This document shows, one piece after another, positions 54,734-64,000 of a stretch of DNA of 64,000 bases. The stretch is from positions 248,001-312,000 of the forward strand of contig NZ_JANIDV010000002.1 of NCBI RefSeq assembly GCF_026385505.1, read 5' to 3'. The DNA is from Bombella dulcis. Lineage in GTDB: Bacteria; Pseudomonadota; Alphaproteobacteria; Acetobacterales; Acetobacteraceae. Below the pieces are notes generated by a model. The model was not told where the DNA came from. It ran no database searches and saw nothing but the letters and a program-made list of their open reading frames with translations. The position numbers were made by a program, and so were the translations under genes. Position 1 is the stretch's first letter, and each line of letters starts with the position of its first letter.

Positions 54734-57700
54734 ATGACATGGCAGACGATTCTGCGCCGTGTGGCTTTTGGTCTTCTGGTGCCGCTGGTGGGGCTGCTGC
54801 TCGCCGTGGCCCTGCTTCTGGGGCGGCTGGCACAGGGGCCGCTGGATGTGACGGGGCTTTCCCACCGGTGGGGCGGGGCTTTCGCCCATCCGGGCGGGGG
54901 AACGCTCAGCTGGGAACGGATGACCCTGTCATGGAAGCCCAGACAGAACGGACATTCGGCCAAACTGCTGCTGAGTCTGGACACGGTCAGGTTCCGGGCG
55001 GCTGATGCGGATGATGGTGACGGGCTGGTCGAGGCCGACATGCCCGTGCAGACGCTGGAGCATGTCGGGGTCGTCTTCAGACTGGCGAGCCTGCTGCATG
55101 GGCGGGTCGGTGTCCGGTCGCTGGACGTGCAGGGTTTGCGCCTGCTGGCCTTCAGGGATGCGGAAGGTCACTTCAGGCTGGCAAAGCTGCGGCATGGTGC
55201 TGCCCGTCACAAGAATGATGGAGGGCCGTCTCTGGCCTCAGTCATTCCCTATCATCTCGATCTGCATGACATTGAGCTGACCGTCAGGGATGAAACGCAG
55301 CCCGACACGGCGATGATCGTGGCCATGCCGGAACTGAAGGCGGATTATGCGTGGCAGACGGGCTGGCAGGGCCAGATGGTGGCGTCCATCCAGGCACCGG
55401 GTCTCGGTGATGCCCCGGGCGTGTCCACTGTCCGTCTGACGGGGGACATTGCCCCTGACGGGAATGACAGGACGCACTGGAAGCTGAGCATTTCGCCTGT
55501 CCGTTTTCCGGTTCTGGCGGCATGGCTTCCCCTCTCTCCGGGGCAGAAGAAGGGCATGGCCATCCCGGACATGCTGCTGGCTTTTCATCTGGAAGGTCAG
55601 CTGAACGGGCGTGACCTGTTTGGACAGTTCGATCATGTGGATGGTGAGGTGGAGGCGGGTGCCGGTGAGCTTGACCGTCCGGGGAAGATACCGTTCCGCC
55701 TTGCCTCTGCCCGGTCATCATTCCGGATCGGCCCTGCACAGGCCGACCAGCCTGAACCTCTGGCCCTGAGCCTGCATACGGACCTCAAGGCTCTGGATTC
55801 TCTCGGCAATATGGTGCCGTTCATTCTGGATGCTCATGGCCGGATGGATCATCTGACCAGTCCGAAGGATGTTGAACTGACCATTGACGGGAACGTGGCG
55901 GCGTTCGACTTTGCGACGCTGGCCAGTGTCTGGCCGGATGGTACGGCCCGTGGTGCCCGCCGCTGGATGACGACCAACATGACGGCTGGCCGTGGTGAGA
56001 ACCTGAATCTTCAGCTTTATTTCTCAAGTCATACCGGCTGGGATGGGCTGGATGTGACGAAACTGGGTGGTGACCTGGTCGGCCGCAACCTGAACGTCAC
56101 ATGGATGGACGGGATGCAGCAGGTGACGGGCGAGGATGCTCATGCCCATTTCATGGATGATGGCCGCCTGATGATCGAGGTGCAGCACGGTCACCTTGCT
56201 GACGGGCGGGGTGGCAGCGTTTCCGTGCCGACGGGGCGCATCATCCTGTCAGGCCTGCTGGATCACGAGCAGACAGGTGATTTTTCTCTGGGAATGGAAG
56301 GGCCTCTGCCCGCCTTCACCAGCGTCCTGTCCAGCCCCCGGCTCAATCTCCTGTCCCGTCATCCTGTCGATCCGGCGGAAACGGGGGGAGACCTGAAGGG
56401 GGTCCTGTCCCTGACCCTGCCGCTCAGAAGCCATATCCAGCTGAAGGAAATGGCATTCGGCGCAGAGTTCGATCTTCATAAAATATGGATCAGCATGCCG
56501 TCCATGGGGCGCATACAGGAGGGCTGGGGACACCTCTCCGTCAATGAGGCCGGGCTGACGGTGAAGGGTGGTGCCCAGTTCCGGGGCGTTGACGTGACGG
56601 GCAGCCTGTTCGATAGTTTTCAGGCCAACATGCCGGGCCGTCTCCTGCTGAAGGCAGACCTGAGAGCGGCGCTGGGAGCGTCGGCGTTCCGCAGTTTCGG
56701 TATGCCGCCTTCCCTGACACAGGAATCGGTTCTTCAGGGCAAGGGTGCGGGACACATCGTTTACAGCCAGTATGGGGAAGGTCCCGGCCACAGGCGTGGC
56801 ACGGCTCTTGTCGAGGCTGATCTCAGGGAGCTGGGGATCAGGGCCAGGTTCTGGCAGAAACCGGTCGGTGTTCCGGCGGGCCTTCAGGGGAATGTCACGT
56901 GGCGGGATGGGCACATGACCCGTCTGGATGATGTGCGTGCCTATGGGCCGCAGCTTGCCCTTCAGGTTGAAGGGCACATGAGGAATGATCAGCTGGGTGG
57001 CCTTACGCTCAGTCATTTTCAGGTCGGCCGGACAGTGGGGCGTGCCGTGCTTGACTGGCCTGTGAAGGGTGATCCGGCTGATGGCCGGTACCAGATTGAT
57101 GTCCAGACGAAGGTTCTGGATGTCACTCCCTGGCTGGGGGGGCGGAAAACCGGCAGGGGCGGTGCGTCATCCGGCAGGGCGGCCGAGCCAAAGAAAAAGG
57201 CCATTCATGCGGTGGGGTCCATTCTCCCTGCGGGTGTCTGGAGCATCGGGCTGAGTGCCAGCCGCATGATTTATGGAAATGAGCAGGAAGCACGGCATGT
57301 GACGGCCAGTCTCCGCTGGGCGGCGCGGCGTCTTCAGGCAGCGTCTTTTCATGCGGCCCAGCCTTTTGTCAGTTTCGACCTGTCTCCGGTTTCCGGGCAG
57401 ATCGGTACCCTGGACATGAAACTGGCTATTGCCGATTTTGGGAGGCTCCTGGCCTCCGTGGGGGTTTACAACCAGCTGACGGGCGGCACGTTTGATCTTC
57501 AGGGGCGTTGCCAGCCTGTGGCGGCAGGTATGGCGGAGTCCGATGCGCAGCGGACCATGGGGCTGGGACTGGGGCTGCCGCCCTTCACCGGTACGCTGAG
57601 GGTGGACCACATGACGCTGGAGAATCCGCCAACGGCACTGGTCATCGCCACGCTGGCGGCTCCGATGCATTGGGGGCAGATATCCCGCAAGCGTTTCGAG

Positions 57701-58015
57701 GATGTGCGTGTCAGGGCGTCTTTCGGCATGGCGGGGCAGCGGCTCACTCTGGAGGATGCCCGGGCGGGGAATGCCATTCTCGGTGGCACAATGAAGGGGC
57801 AGATGGATTTCAGGCAGTCCACGATGGCCATGCGGGGGACGCTCTCGCCATTCTTCGGAGTGAATCAGGCGGCAGGCAGCCTCTTCGGGGCGAAAAAGGG
57901 GCGGGGCATCATGTCCATGACCTATACGCTGGAAGGCAGCCTTGCCAGACCGGAGATGCATGTCAATCCGTTCTCGGCTCTGGTACCCGGTGTGCTGCGG
58001 CATCTGTTCGAGTGA
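54734..58015 (+). CDS. Large AsmA/YhdP-like envelope protein
   Basis: This 1093-residue protein has one N-terminal transmembrane helix (LLVPLVGLLLAVALLLG) and a very long periplasmic part of repeating beta strands, ending near the AsmA/DUF3971 C-terminal region (GTFDLQGRCQPV, LGGTMKGQMDFRQSTMAMRGTL, FSALVPGVLRHLFE). AsmA-like proteins such as YhdP and TamB form a groove carrying phospholipids between the membranes. The function here is inferred from architecture. It precedes rarA by 42 bases; another AsmA gene lies 2.4 kb downstream. Confidence 0.82.
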   Translation: MTWQTILRRVAFGLLVPLVGLLLAVALLLGRLAQGPLDVTGLSHRWGGAFAHPGGGTLSWERMTLSWKPRQNGHSAKLLLSLDTVRFRAADADDGDGLVEADMPVQTLEHVGVVFRLASLLHGRVGVRSLDVQGLRLLAFRDAEGHFRLAKLRHGAARHKNDGGPSLASVIPYHLDLHDIELTVRDETQPDTAMIVAMPELKADYAWQTGWQGQMVASIQAPGLGDAPGVSTVRLTGDIAPDGNDRTHWKLSISPVRFPVLAAWLPLSPGQKKGMAIPDMLLAFHLEGQLNGRDLFGQFDHVDGEVEAGAGELDRPGKIPFRLASARSSFRIGPAQADQPEPLALSLHTDLKALDSLGNMVPFILDAHGRMDHLTSPKDVELTIDGNVAAFDFATLASVWPDGTARGARRWMTTNMTAGRGENLNLQLYFSSHTGWDGLDVTKLGGDLVGRNLNVTWMDGMQQVTGEDAHAHFMDDGRLMIEVQHGHLADGRGGSVSVPTGRIILSGLLDHEQTGDFSLGMEGPLPAFTSVLSSPRLNLLSRHPVDPAETGGDLKGVLSLTLPLRSHIQLKEMAFGAEFDLHKIWISMPSMGRIQEGWGHLSVNEAGLTVKGGAQFRGVDVTGSLFDSFQANMPGRLLLKADLRAALGASAFRSFGMPPSLTQESVLQGKGAGHIVYSQYGEGPGHRRGTALVEADLRELGIRARFWQKPVGVPAGLQGNVTWRDGHMTRLDDVRAYGPQLALQVEGHMRNDQLGGLTLSHFQVGRTVGRAVLDWPVKGDPADGRYQIDVQTKVLDVTPWLGGRKTGRGGASSGRAAEPKKKAIHAVGSILPAGVWSIGLSASRMIYGNEQEARHVTASLRWAARRLQAASFHAAQPFVSFDLSPVSGQIGTLDMKLAIADFGRLLASVGVYNQLTGGTFDLQGRCQPVAAGMAESDAQRTMGLGLGLPPFTGTLRVDHMTLENPPTALVIATLAAPMHWGQISRKRFEDVRVRASFGMAGQRLTLEDARAGNAILGGTMKGQMDFRQSTMAMRGTLSPFFGVNQAAGSLFGAKKGRGIMSMTYTLEGSLARPEMHVNPFSALVPGVLRHLFE

Positions 58016-58057
58016 GAGGCCGCAGGTCCTGGCATGTAGCGGGAGACAGGAGAGAGG

Positions 58058-59455
58058 ATGATGTCGGATATGGTGCCTGATCTCTTTGGCGGTCCTTCAC
58101 CGGAAAGACCGTCCTGGCATGATGGGGCTGGTGAGGCGGAACGTCGTATTTCCACAGGGCAGGAAACACGCCAGAGGGCGGGAACCCGGCCGCTGGCTGA
58201 CCGGCTGCGCCCACAGTCGCTGGATGACGTGCAGGGGCAGGCCCATCTCCTTGGGCCGGAGGGAACGCTGACCCGTATGCTGGAGAATGGTCATTTTTCC
58301 AGCCTGATCCTCTGGGGAGGACCGGGCTGTGGCAAGACGACCATCGCCCAGCTGCTTGCCGCACGGGCCGGGCTGTTCTACACCAAGATTTCCGCCGTGT
58401 TCTCCGGTGTGGCGGACCTGAAAAAGGCGTTTGAGGAGGCACGCCGCAAGGCTGAGGCGACAGGGCGGGGCACGCTGCTGTTCGTGGATGAGATACACCG
58501 TTTCAATCGTGCCCAGCAGGACGGTTTTCTGCCCTATGTGGAGCGGGGCACGGTCGTGCTGGTCGGGGCCACGACGGAAAATCCGTCTTTTGCGCTGAAT
58601 TCGGCCCTGCTGTCCCGCTGTCAGGTTCTGGTCCTGCACCGGCTGGATGATGAGGCTCTGGAGCAGCTTCTTGTCCGTGCAGAAAGCGAGACGGGCAGGA
58701 GCCTGCCCCTGACGGCTGAGGGACGGGCGTCCCTGCGGGCCATGGCTGACGGGGACGGGCGTTATCTGCTAAACATGGTTGAGCAGCTTCTCTCGCTGAC
58801 GAAAGCGGACACCCGTCCTCTGGGAGCAGCCGAGCTGGCCCGGTCCCTGTCCCGGCGGCCCGTCCTTTATGACAGGGACCGGGATGAGCATTACAACCTG
58901 ATCTCCGCCCTGCATAAATCCCTGCGAGGGAGTGACCCGGATGCGGCCCTGTACTGGTTCGCCCGGATGCTGGAAGGGGGAGAAGACCCCCGTTATATTG
59001 CCCGCCGTCTCGTCCGTTTTGCCAGTGAGGATATTGGCGAGGCTGATCCGACCTCCTTGCCTCTGGCACAGGCCGGAGCAGCGGCCTATGAGCGGCTCGG
59101 TTCACCGGAAGGTGAGGTAGCTCTGGCGCAGGTGGTGGTGCATCTGGCCGTCGCTTCAAAGTCCAATGCGGTCTACAAGGCTTATAATGAGGCCAGGGTT
59201 CTGGCAAAGCAGACAGGCAGCCTCATGCCGCCCGCCCATATCCGTAATGCGCCGACAGCCCTGATGAAAGAGCTGGGCTACAAGAAGGGCTATGAGTACG
59301 ACCATGATTTTGAAGATGGCGTCTCCGGCCAGAATTACTTTCCGGACGGGATGGAAAGAGTGACGCTTTACAGGCCGGTTGACCGTGGTTTTGAAAAAAG
59401 AATCAGGGAACGTCTGGACATGGTGGCGCAGAAACGGGCATCTCGCCAGTCATGA
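58058..59455 (+). CDS. rarA: Replication-associated recombination protein RarA (MgsA)
   Basis: This 465-residue AAA+ ATPase is a clamp-loader-like protein acting at stalled forks. It has a Pro/Arg-rich start, then PLADRLRPQSLDDVQGQAHL, Walker A GGPGCGKTT, Walker B LLFVDEIHRFNRAQQD and sensor 1 VGATTENPSF with the Arg finger in ALLSRC. The C-terminal MgsA domain has LHKSLRGSDPDAALYW and YKKGYEYDHDFEDGVSGQ-like sequence. ATG 58058 is directly followed by a second ATG. The stop overlaps the next start by ATGA. Confidence 0.95.
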   Translation: MMSDMVPDLFGGPSPERPSWHDGAGEAERRISTGQETRQRAGTRPLADRLRPQSLDDVQGQAHLLGPEGTLTRMLENGHFSSLILWGGPGCGKTTIAQLLAARAGLFYTKISAVFSGVADLKKAFEEARRKAEATGRGTLLFVDEIHRFNRAQQDGFLPYVERGTVVLVGATTENPSFALNSALLSRCQVLVLHRLDDEALEQLLVRAESETGRSLPLTAEGRASLRAMADGDGRYLLNMVEQLLSLTKADTRPLGAAELARSLSRRPVLYDRDRDEHYNLISALHKSLRGSDPDAALYWFARMLEGGEDPRYIARRLVRFASEDIGEADPTSLPLAQAGAAAYERLGSPEGEVALAQVVVHLAVASKSNAVYKAYNEARVLAKQTGSLMPPAHIRNAPTALMKELGYKKGYEYDHDFEDGVSGQNYFPDGMERVTLYRPVDRGFEKRIRERLDMVAQKRASRQS

Positions 59456-60423
59456 GTGTTGAGAATCGTATCGTCAGTGAGGATGAGGCCGATCTGCGCC
59501 TTGATCGCTGGTTCCGCCGTCATTACCCCAACCTGACACAGGGTGGCCTTCAGAAACTGTGCCGCAAGGGGCAGGTGCGGGTTGATGGAGGGCGCGTGCA
59601 GCCCAACAAGCGGCTCTTCCCCGGTCAGAGCATCCGCATTCCGCCACTGCCGGATCAGAGCCGCCCTGCACCCCCGCCGCCGCCCAATCCGGAGCTGGTC
59701 CAGCAGCTGCGGGACATGATCATTTACGAGGATGACCACCTCATCGTGCTGAACAAGCCATCCGGACTGGCGACGCAGGGTGGCCCCGGCATCACCGTGC
59801 ATGTGGACATGATGCTGGAGGGCCTGCGGCCGGAGGGGGGTGACAAGCCCCGCCTCGTGCACCGGATTGACCGTGACACGTCCGGCATCCTGCTTCTGGC
59901 CCGCACGCCCGGTGTGGCGGCCAAGCTGGCGGCGGCCTTCCGGGGGCGTGAAGTGAGCAAGACATACTGGGCTGTCGTTGTCGGGCGTCCCAGCCCTGCC
60001 GAGGGTGTGATCGACCAGCCGCTGGCCAAGGTCGGTGCGGGCGGCGCATCGCTCATTGTCCCCGTCGCCCGTGGGGAGGAGGATGCGATGAGTGCCAAGA
60101 GTTCCTATGAGACGCTGGATGCCACGGGCAAGCGTTTCAGCTGGCTGGCCCTGTCTCCCTGGACGGGGCGCACGCACCAGCTGCGGGTCCATACGGAAAG
60201 TCTGGGCACGCCAATTCTGGGTGATCCCCGCTATGGGGGTGAGACTGCCCATGTGGAAGGCTTCCCGGACAGGCTGCATCTTCATGCCCGGATGCTGGAC
60301 TTCCCACATCCGGCAGGGGGACGGTTGCAGGTGGCGGCTCCCCTGCCGCCCCATATGCGTGAGACCTTCCAGATGCTGGGATTCATTGCGGGCGATACAC
60401 CGGCACCACGCCGGACACGGTAA
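59452..60423 (+). CDS. rluC: RluA-family 23S rRNA pseudouridine synthase
   Basis: This 323-residue enzyme has an S4-like RNA-binding domain (LRLDRWFRRHYPNLTQGGLQK-like, KGQVRVDGGRVQPNKRL), a Pro-rich linker and the RluA catalytic domain. The catalytic aspartate is in LVHRIDRDTSGILLLA, with WTGRTHQLRVH and LGDPRYGG following. Similarity of the S4-containing layout suggests RluC (955/2504/2580), but RluD cannot be excluded from sequence alone. It overlaps rarA by four bases. Confidence 0.88.
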   Translation: MSVENRIVSEDEADLRLDRWFRRHYPNLTQGGLQKLCRKGQVRVDGGRVQPNKRLFPGQSIRIPPLPDQSRPAPPPPPNPELVQQLRDMIIYEDDHLIVLNKPSGLATQGGPGITVHVDMMLEGLRPEGGDKPRLVHRIDRDTSGILLLARTPGVAAKLAAAFRGREVSKTYWAVVVGRPSPAEGVIDQPLAKVGAGGASLIVPVARGEEDAMSAKSSYETLDATGKRFSWLALSPWTGRTHQLRVHTESLGTPILGDPRYGGETAHVEGFPDRLHLHARMLDFPHPAGGRLQVAAPLPPHMRETFQMLGFIAGDTPAPRRTR

Positions 60424-60470
60424 AAGACTGACAAGGGAACGGCAGGCCTTTCATGGAGAGGCTGCCGGTG

Positions 60471-63119
60471 ATGAGAGAACAAGGACAACAGCAGATGAAG
60501 AAGCTGGCAGTAATCCTGATCGGACTGGTGGTGGTGCTGACAGGCATCAGCCTTGCCCCGCAATTCCTGATAGATCAGGACCATCTGCGACAGCGTGTCA
60601 TGGTCGCCTTCCAGCGGCAGACAGGGCTGGAGCTGAAAATGGGGGAAACCTCCTTCCAGCTTCTGCCGTGGCCGTCCTTTCAGGCCACCAATGTGGTGTT
60701 GACCCGTCCGGGCTGCACGCCCTTCGTGGCGGCACGTTCCGTCCATGCGGACATGTCCCTTCTTGCCATCCTGAACCGGGAAATTTCCTTCCAGGAATTC
60801 ACGGTGAAGGGGGCGGGCATCATGCTGCACCGGGCCAGTGAGAAAAACTGTTCCACATGGCTGCCCATGCTGTCGCAGGACAGGGGAGCCGTGGCCCTGC
60901 CAGACCACGATGGCACGGTCAGCCCCCGCTGGAAGGTCAGCTTCGGTGGGCTGCATCTGACGGATGCGGAGCTTTCATGGCAGGATGATCTGTCCGACGG
61001 GCATGTTCCGGCAGGGGGGCATCTTCACATCATCAGTCTGGATATGGCCGGAATGCGCAGTGCCAGCCCCTGGGTTGATTTACAGGGTACGCATGAGCAT
61101 ACACCCTTCACGCTGCGGGGGCGGGTTGGTCCGCTCAGCAGGCTGGTTTCTGCCAGTGCGGAGCAGAAAGACCCCTGGGCGTTCAGTCTGGGCATGACAC
61201 TGGGTGCGGGCGAGCATCAGGATCACGCAACGCTGGATGGGACCATGCGGGATGCCCACCATCTGCGTGGCGTGAATGTCACGCTTTCGGGGCGGTGGTC
61301 CTCCCTGCAGGGCATGAGGCATCTTTTCCCCCATGCGCTTCCGGCTGATCTCGGGCAGCTGGAAGGTACGATCCGCTTTCACAGCGATGATGACATGAGT
61401 GGTGTGGCAGCCACCAATGGGGCTGACATGGCCCTGACGGATGCTCTGCTGCATCTGCCGGGTCGGCTGGTGCCGGACCAGATTCATGTCCATCTGGGGA
61501 GTGTCAGCCTGCCGGCGGGGGCGTGGCATGTGGCAGCGCCTCTCCAGCTGAGTGACATCCAGATTGATGCGGACAGTGCGCAGGCTCCGCTTGTTCTTCA
61601 GGGGCAGGCTGTCTGGGGGCGTTATGCGTGGCTCTTTCATGGTGAGGCGGAAAGCCTCCAGCAGGCACGGGCTGCCGCTTTCGGCAGTACGCCTGCTTCT
61701 GTCGGGCTGAAGCTGAATGTGCGGGGGCAGGACAAGACACTCTCCAGCCTGTTCAACCGGAATGATGCGGTCAGAACGGATGCCCGACAGGACAATGTTT
61801 CTTTCGATCTTCAGGGGCAGGCTGGCCGACAGGGAAGCACGCTGACTCTCGTCGGTCAGGCGGCTCTGCTTCAGCTGCCCGATATCCGGGGACTTTCCGG
61901 CCTGCTGGTACATGATGGCCACGTGAAGGGCCAGCTTGTCATGGGGCCGGTGAAAGATGGCAGTCTGTCCTCCCTCTCGGTCCGGGACATGGAGTTTGAA
62001 AGTCAGGAAGCCGGGGGCATCCTGTCAGCTGACCTGCCGGTCCAGCCGGAGGCGGGGCTGACCGGGAAAATTCATCTGACCCATGTGGATGGAGACCGTT
62101 TCACTTACGCTCCCATCATGACGCCCGCCGATGCGGTCGTACCCGCCGGTTCATCATCTCCTGCGGTCACGGCCCCGGCCGGGCCGGATAAAGGAACGCC
62201 GCAGAAGCCGGAAGCCGCTCCTTCTGCAGGAAAGGCCCCGGAAAATCTGCTGGTGCAATGGTTCGGGAGCATGGCGAACAGGCCATTCGATGTGGACATG
62301 ATGGCCGACCGGTTCCATGTGGCGGGCATTGCCTATCAGGGGCTGCACCTTCATCTGCTGGGGCTGGAAGGGCGGCTGAGCCTGTCCGTGCTGGGGGGCA
62401 GCGTGCAGGATGTGCCCCTTTCCGGGGAGGTCGTTCTGGATGGATCAGGCGATCCCGTACGGATGGGCATGAAGGCCAGTCCCCTCATCCTGCCTGCTGG
62501 CTGGGTGCAGATGGCCCTGAACCAGCCCGTGACATTTGAAGGCCCCGTACAGCTTGATGGTGCCCTTGGTACGGAAGGGACACAGCAGGCTGCCCTGTGG
62601 CAGGCACTGGATGGCCAGATGGGTCTTTCACTCGTGGATGGGCGTGTCCACAGGGATGTCCTGGCGCCACTGGCAGGGCCTGCGGCCAGCCTGCTCAAGA
62701 TGGGGGCTGGAACGATGGGGCTGCGCTGTTTTGCCGGAACGGCGAAGTTTGATCACGGGCAGGCGCAGTTCAGTGACATGGCTCTGGAGGTGAAGCATCT
62801 TTCCGTCATCGGGCAGGGCACGATGAAACTGGATGACATGAGTTACACGCTCCAGCTCATGCCACATGTCACCCTTGTAGGGGCGGATTTCGCCACGCCG
62901 CTGACGCTGTCCGGGCAGAATGGAACCTTCCATATCGGGACGCAGGACAGGGATCAGACACCCCTGAACACGGCCAGCTTCGGGAATGATGCCTGTGCTT
63001 ATGCCGTCCAGCAGGCCCGTGCCGGGCAGAAAGGCCTGGCCCTGCCCGCACGGGATGAGGGGCATTCCGGTGGTGGGGCTGGCGGGATTCTGCGTGCCCT
63101 TGGCCTTGGTGGTAACTGA
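60471..63119 (+). CDS. AsmA family protein
   Basis: This ~882-residue protein starts with a signal-anchor helix (LAVILIGLVVVLTGISLAP) and an AsmA-type N-domain (VMVAFQRQTGLELKMGETSFQLLPWPSFQATNV-like with LLPWPS). A long beta-rich middle follows, with a Pro/Ala-rich linker near residue 590, then the AsmA_2 C-domain (GSVQDVPLSGEVVLDG, LDGQMGLSLVDGRVHRDVLA, LMPHVTLVGADFATPLTLSG). ATG 60471 has GGAGAGG 9 bases upstream; ATG 60495 is an alternative. It likely works in lipid or outer-membrane protein homeostasis with the YhdP-like protein. Confidence 0.85.
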   Translation: MREQGQQQMKKLAVILIGLVVVLTGISLAPQFLIDQDHLRQRVMVAFQRQTGLELKMGETSFQLLPWPSFQATNVVLTRPGCTPFVAARSVHADMSLLAILNREISFQEFTVKGAGIMLHRASEKNCSTWLPMLSQDRGAVALPDHDGTVSPRWKVSFGGLHLTDAELSWQDDLSDGHVPAGGHLHIISLDMAGMRSASPWVDLQGTHEHTPFTLRGRVGPLSRLVSASAEQKDPWAFSLGMTLGAGEHQDHATLDGTMRDAHHLRGVNVTLSGRWSSLQGMRHLFPHALPADLGQLEGTIRFHSDDDMSGVAATNGADMALTDALLHLPGRLVPDQIHVHLGSVSLPAGAWHVAAPLQLSDIQIDADSAQAPLVLQGQAVWGRYAWLFHGEAESLQQARAAAFGSTPASVGLKLNVRGQDKTLSSLFNRNDAVRTDARQDNVSFDLQGQAGRQGSTLTLVGQAALLQLPDIRGLSGLLVHDGHVKGQLVMGPVKDGSLSSLSVRDMEFESQEAGGILSADLPVQPEAGLTGKIHLTHVDGDRFTYAPIMTPADAVVPAGSSSPAVTAPAGPDKGTPQKPEAAPSAGKAPENLLVQWFGSMANRPFDVDMMADRFHVAGIAYQGLHLHLLGLEGRLSLSVLGGSVQDVPLSGEVVLDGSGDPVRMGMKASPLILPAGWVQMALNQPVTFEGPVQLDGALGTEGTQQAALWQALDGQMGLSLVDGRVHRDVLAPLAGPAASLLKMGAGTMGLRCFAGTAKFDHGQAQFSDMALEVKHLSVIGQGTMKLDDMSYTLQLMPHVTLVGADFATPLTLSGQNGTFHIGTQDRDQTPLNTASFGNDACAYAVQQARAGQKGLALPARDEGHSGGGAGGILRALGLGGN

Positions 63120-63139
63120 CAGAGGGGGAGAGCGGCGTC

Positions 63140-63853
63140 ATGGCGCAGTTCCGCAAGCGTTTCTGGAAGCAGGTGACAGTGGGACCGGTTGGCGGAGGGG
63201 GCCTGTCGGGGCCATTGCTGGATGGCCGTCCCGTGAAACTGCCAGCTGGGGAGCTTCTGGCTGTGACGTCGCCTGTTCTGGCAGAGGCCCTTGCGGAGGA
63301 ATGGCGGCAGATTGCCGAGGGGGCACAGTTCACCCCGGATGATCTGGCCCTGACCCGTATTGCGGGCAGTCATATCGAGCGTGTTCTGCCCGATCGTGCG
63401 TCCATGGAGGACGCCCTGCACGCTTATGGCATTGACGATAATCTCTGCTACCAGAGTGCTGCGCAGGATGAAGGCGTGGTGGCCCGCATCCGGGCCTGGG
63501 CAGCGGAACAGGGGCTGCATCCTGCCATGACGGAGGGTCTCATGCCCCTGACGCAGCCGGAAGCCTATGGCACGGCCCTGAAGCAGTATCTTTCAGCACT
63601 GGAGCCAGCCACTCTGGCGGCTCTGGGTGTGATGGTGCCCATTACAGGCAGCCTGCTTCTGCCGCTGGCTCTGGTCCATGATGTCATCAGTTTTGATGAA
63701 GCCGTGCATCTGGCCCATGCGGACGAATATCGCCAGCTGGAACAATGGGGCCATGACAAAGAGCTGGCCACCCTGCTTGAAAAGCGGAACGCAGATATTG
63801 CCGATGCGCTCCGTTTTCTGCATCTGGCGCAGGGCAGGAAGCCGAATAGCTGA
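63140..63853 (+). CDS. ATP12-family F1-ATPase assembly protein
   Basis: This 237-residue protein matches the ATP12 chaperone family, which in mitochondria protects the F1 alpha subunit and is widespread in alphaproteobacteria. Its N-terminal region has RFWKQVTV and LDGRPVKLPAG, then AEALAEEWRQI, a variable linker, and the C-terminal helical DEVLRF-like part ends in the conserved EYRQLEQWGHD. It is 21 bases downstream of the AsmA gene and closes the run with a strong terminator. Confidence 0.93.
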   Translation: MAQFRKRFWKQVTVGPVGGGGLSGPLLDGRPVKLPAGELLAVTSPVLAEALAEEWRQIAEGAQFTPDDLALTRIAGSHIERVLPDRASMEDALHAYGIDDNLCYQSAAQDEGVVARIRAWAAEQGLHPAMTEGLMPLTQPEAYGTALKQYLSALEPATLAALGVMVPITGSLLLPLALVHDVISFDEAVHLAHADEYRQLEQWGHDKELATLLEKRNADIADALRFLHLAQGRKPNS

Positions 63854-63858
63854 TACAG

Positions 63859-63897
63859 AAAAAGCCCATCCGCTCATGAGCCGGAGGGGCTTTTTTT
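63859..63897. terminator. Bidirectional terminator between ATP12 and ispF genes
   Basis: AAGCCC (63862-63867) pairs with GGGCTT (63887-63892), with an inner GCTCATGAGC palindrome, and is flanked by five A on the left and seven T on the right (63891-63897). It can end both convergent genes. Confidence 0.88.
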
Positions 63898-63915
63898 CAA
63901 GGTCAGTGGGGCGAT

Positions 63916-64000
63916 TTATTCCCCGTTATCAGGCACCATGATGCTGACGGCGGCCGTAGCGGCGATGCCTTCTTCCCGGCCCGTGAAGCCCAGACGTTCG
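63916..64000 (-). CDS. ispF: 2-C-methyl-D-erythritol 2,4-cyclodiphosphate synthase, C-terminal end (partial)
   Basis: Only the last 28 codons are inside the window. ERLGFTGREEGIAATAAVSI is the near-universal C-terminus of IspF, the enzyme that cyclises the MEP-pathway intermediate in isoprenoid synthesis. It is cut by the window edge. In many alphaproteobacteria ispF is fused to ispD as a bifunctional IspDF; the fused state cannot be judged here. Stop TAA is 63918-63916. Confidence 0.85.
   Translation of the reverse strand, partial: ERLGFTGREEGIAATAAVSIMVPDNGE

Overview
The window is GC-rich chromosomal DNA (roughly 60% GC by eye) from an alphaproteobacterium, most likely an acetic acid bacterium (Acetobacteraceae). 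The evidence is the nusA-ylxR-infB-rbfA-truB-rpsO-pnp order, a YlxR protein fused to an L7Ae-like domain, a Shemin-type 5-aminolevulinate synthase, an ATP12 F1-assembly factor, Hint-domain secreted proteins and a class II fumarase beside an NAD-malic enzyme. Genus cannot be fixed from the sequence alone. No rRNA, tRNA, CRISPR array, prophage or intact insertion sequence was seen.

Layout. 1-8100: transcription/translation operon (nusA 3' end, ylxR, infB, rbfA, truB, rpsO, pnp). 8140-18600: housekeeping genes: an FMN oxidoreductase with a cysteine-rich tail, pdxH divergent from a TIM-barrel protein, DUF1489-hemW-kup, yggS divergent from rsmB, and cysK divergent from a rhodanese. 18600-25820: more accessory in character: a DUF2272 lipoprotein, a 590-bp gene-poor stretch, an intact Hint-domain protein, an aldo/keto reductase, a COG0523/CobW metallochaperone overlapping a WD40 protein, and a very AT-rich orphan membrane-protein gene split by a poly-A frameshift. 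25890-32600: ion and metabolite transport (ClC channel/antiporter, two cation-diffusion facilitators, MFS) and a large FAD protein. 32740-38390: hemA, then a secretion island with a TpsB-type outer-membrane transporter, a small signal-peptide protein and a broken Hint gene. 38670-41190: small unknown gene, cvpA, purF. 41200-42000: an 800-bp AT-rich gene desert with a CRP-like palindrome. 42010-45120: fumC-maeA. 45220-50640: ccmC-D-E-F-G-H-I cytochrome c maturation operon with an extra zinc-ribbon membrane protein; ccmA and ccmB are not here. 50860-63850: EVE, EcsC, aat, a DUF4412-like protein, bcp, a YhdP-like AsmA protein, rarA, an RluA-family synthase, a second AsmA protein and an ATP12 factor. 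The window ends in the 3' end of ispF/ispDF on the minus strand.

Connections. hemA (haem synthesis), hemW (haem chaperone family) and the ccm operon (haem attachment to cytochrome c) all serve the periplasmic cytochrome-linked respiration typical of acetic acid bacteria. fumC plus maeA gives a fumarate to malate to pyruvate route. CobW-WD40 and the two CDF exporters suggest metal homeostasis. The least conventional material is the AT-rich gene at 24840-25813, the Hint/TpsB island, the AT-rich desert near 41.5 kb, and several perfect inverted repeats in promoter regions (kup, cysK/rhodanese, hemA).
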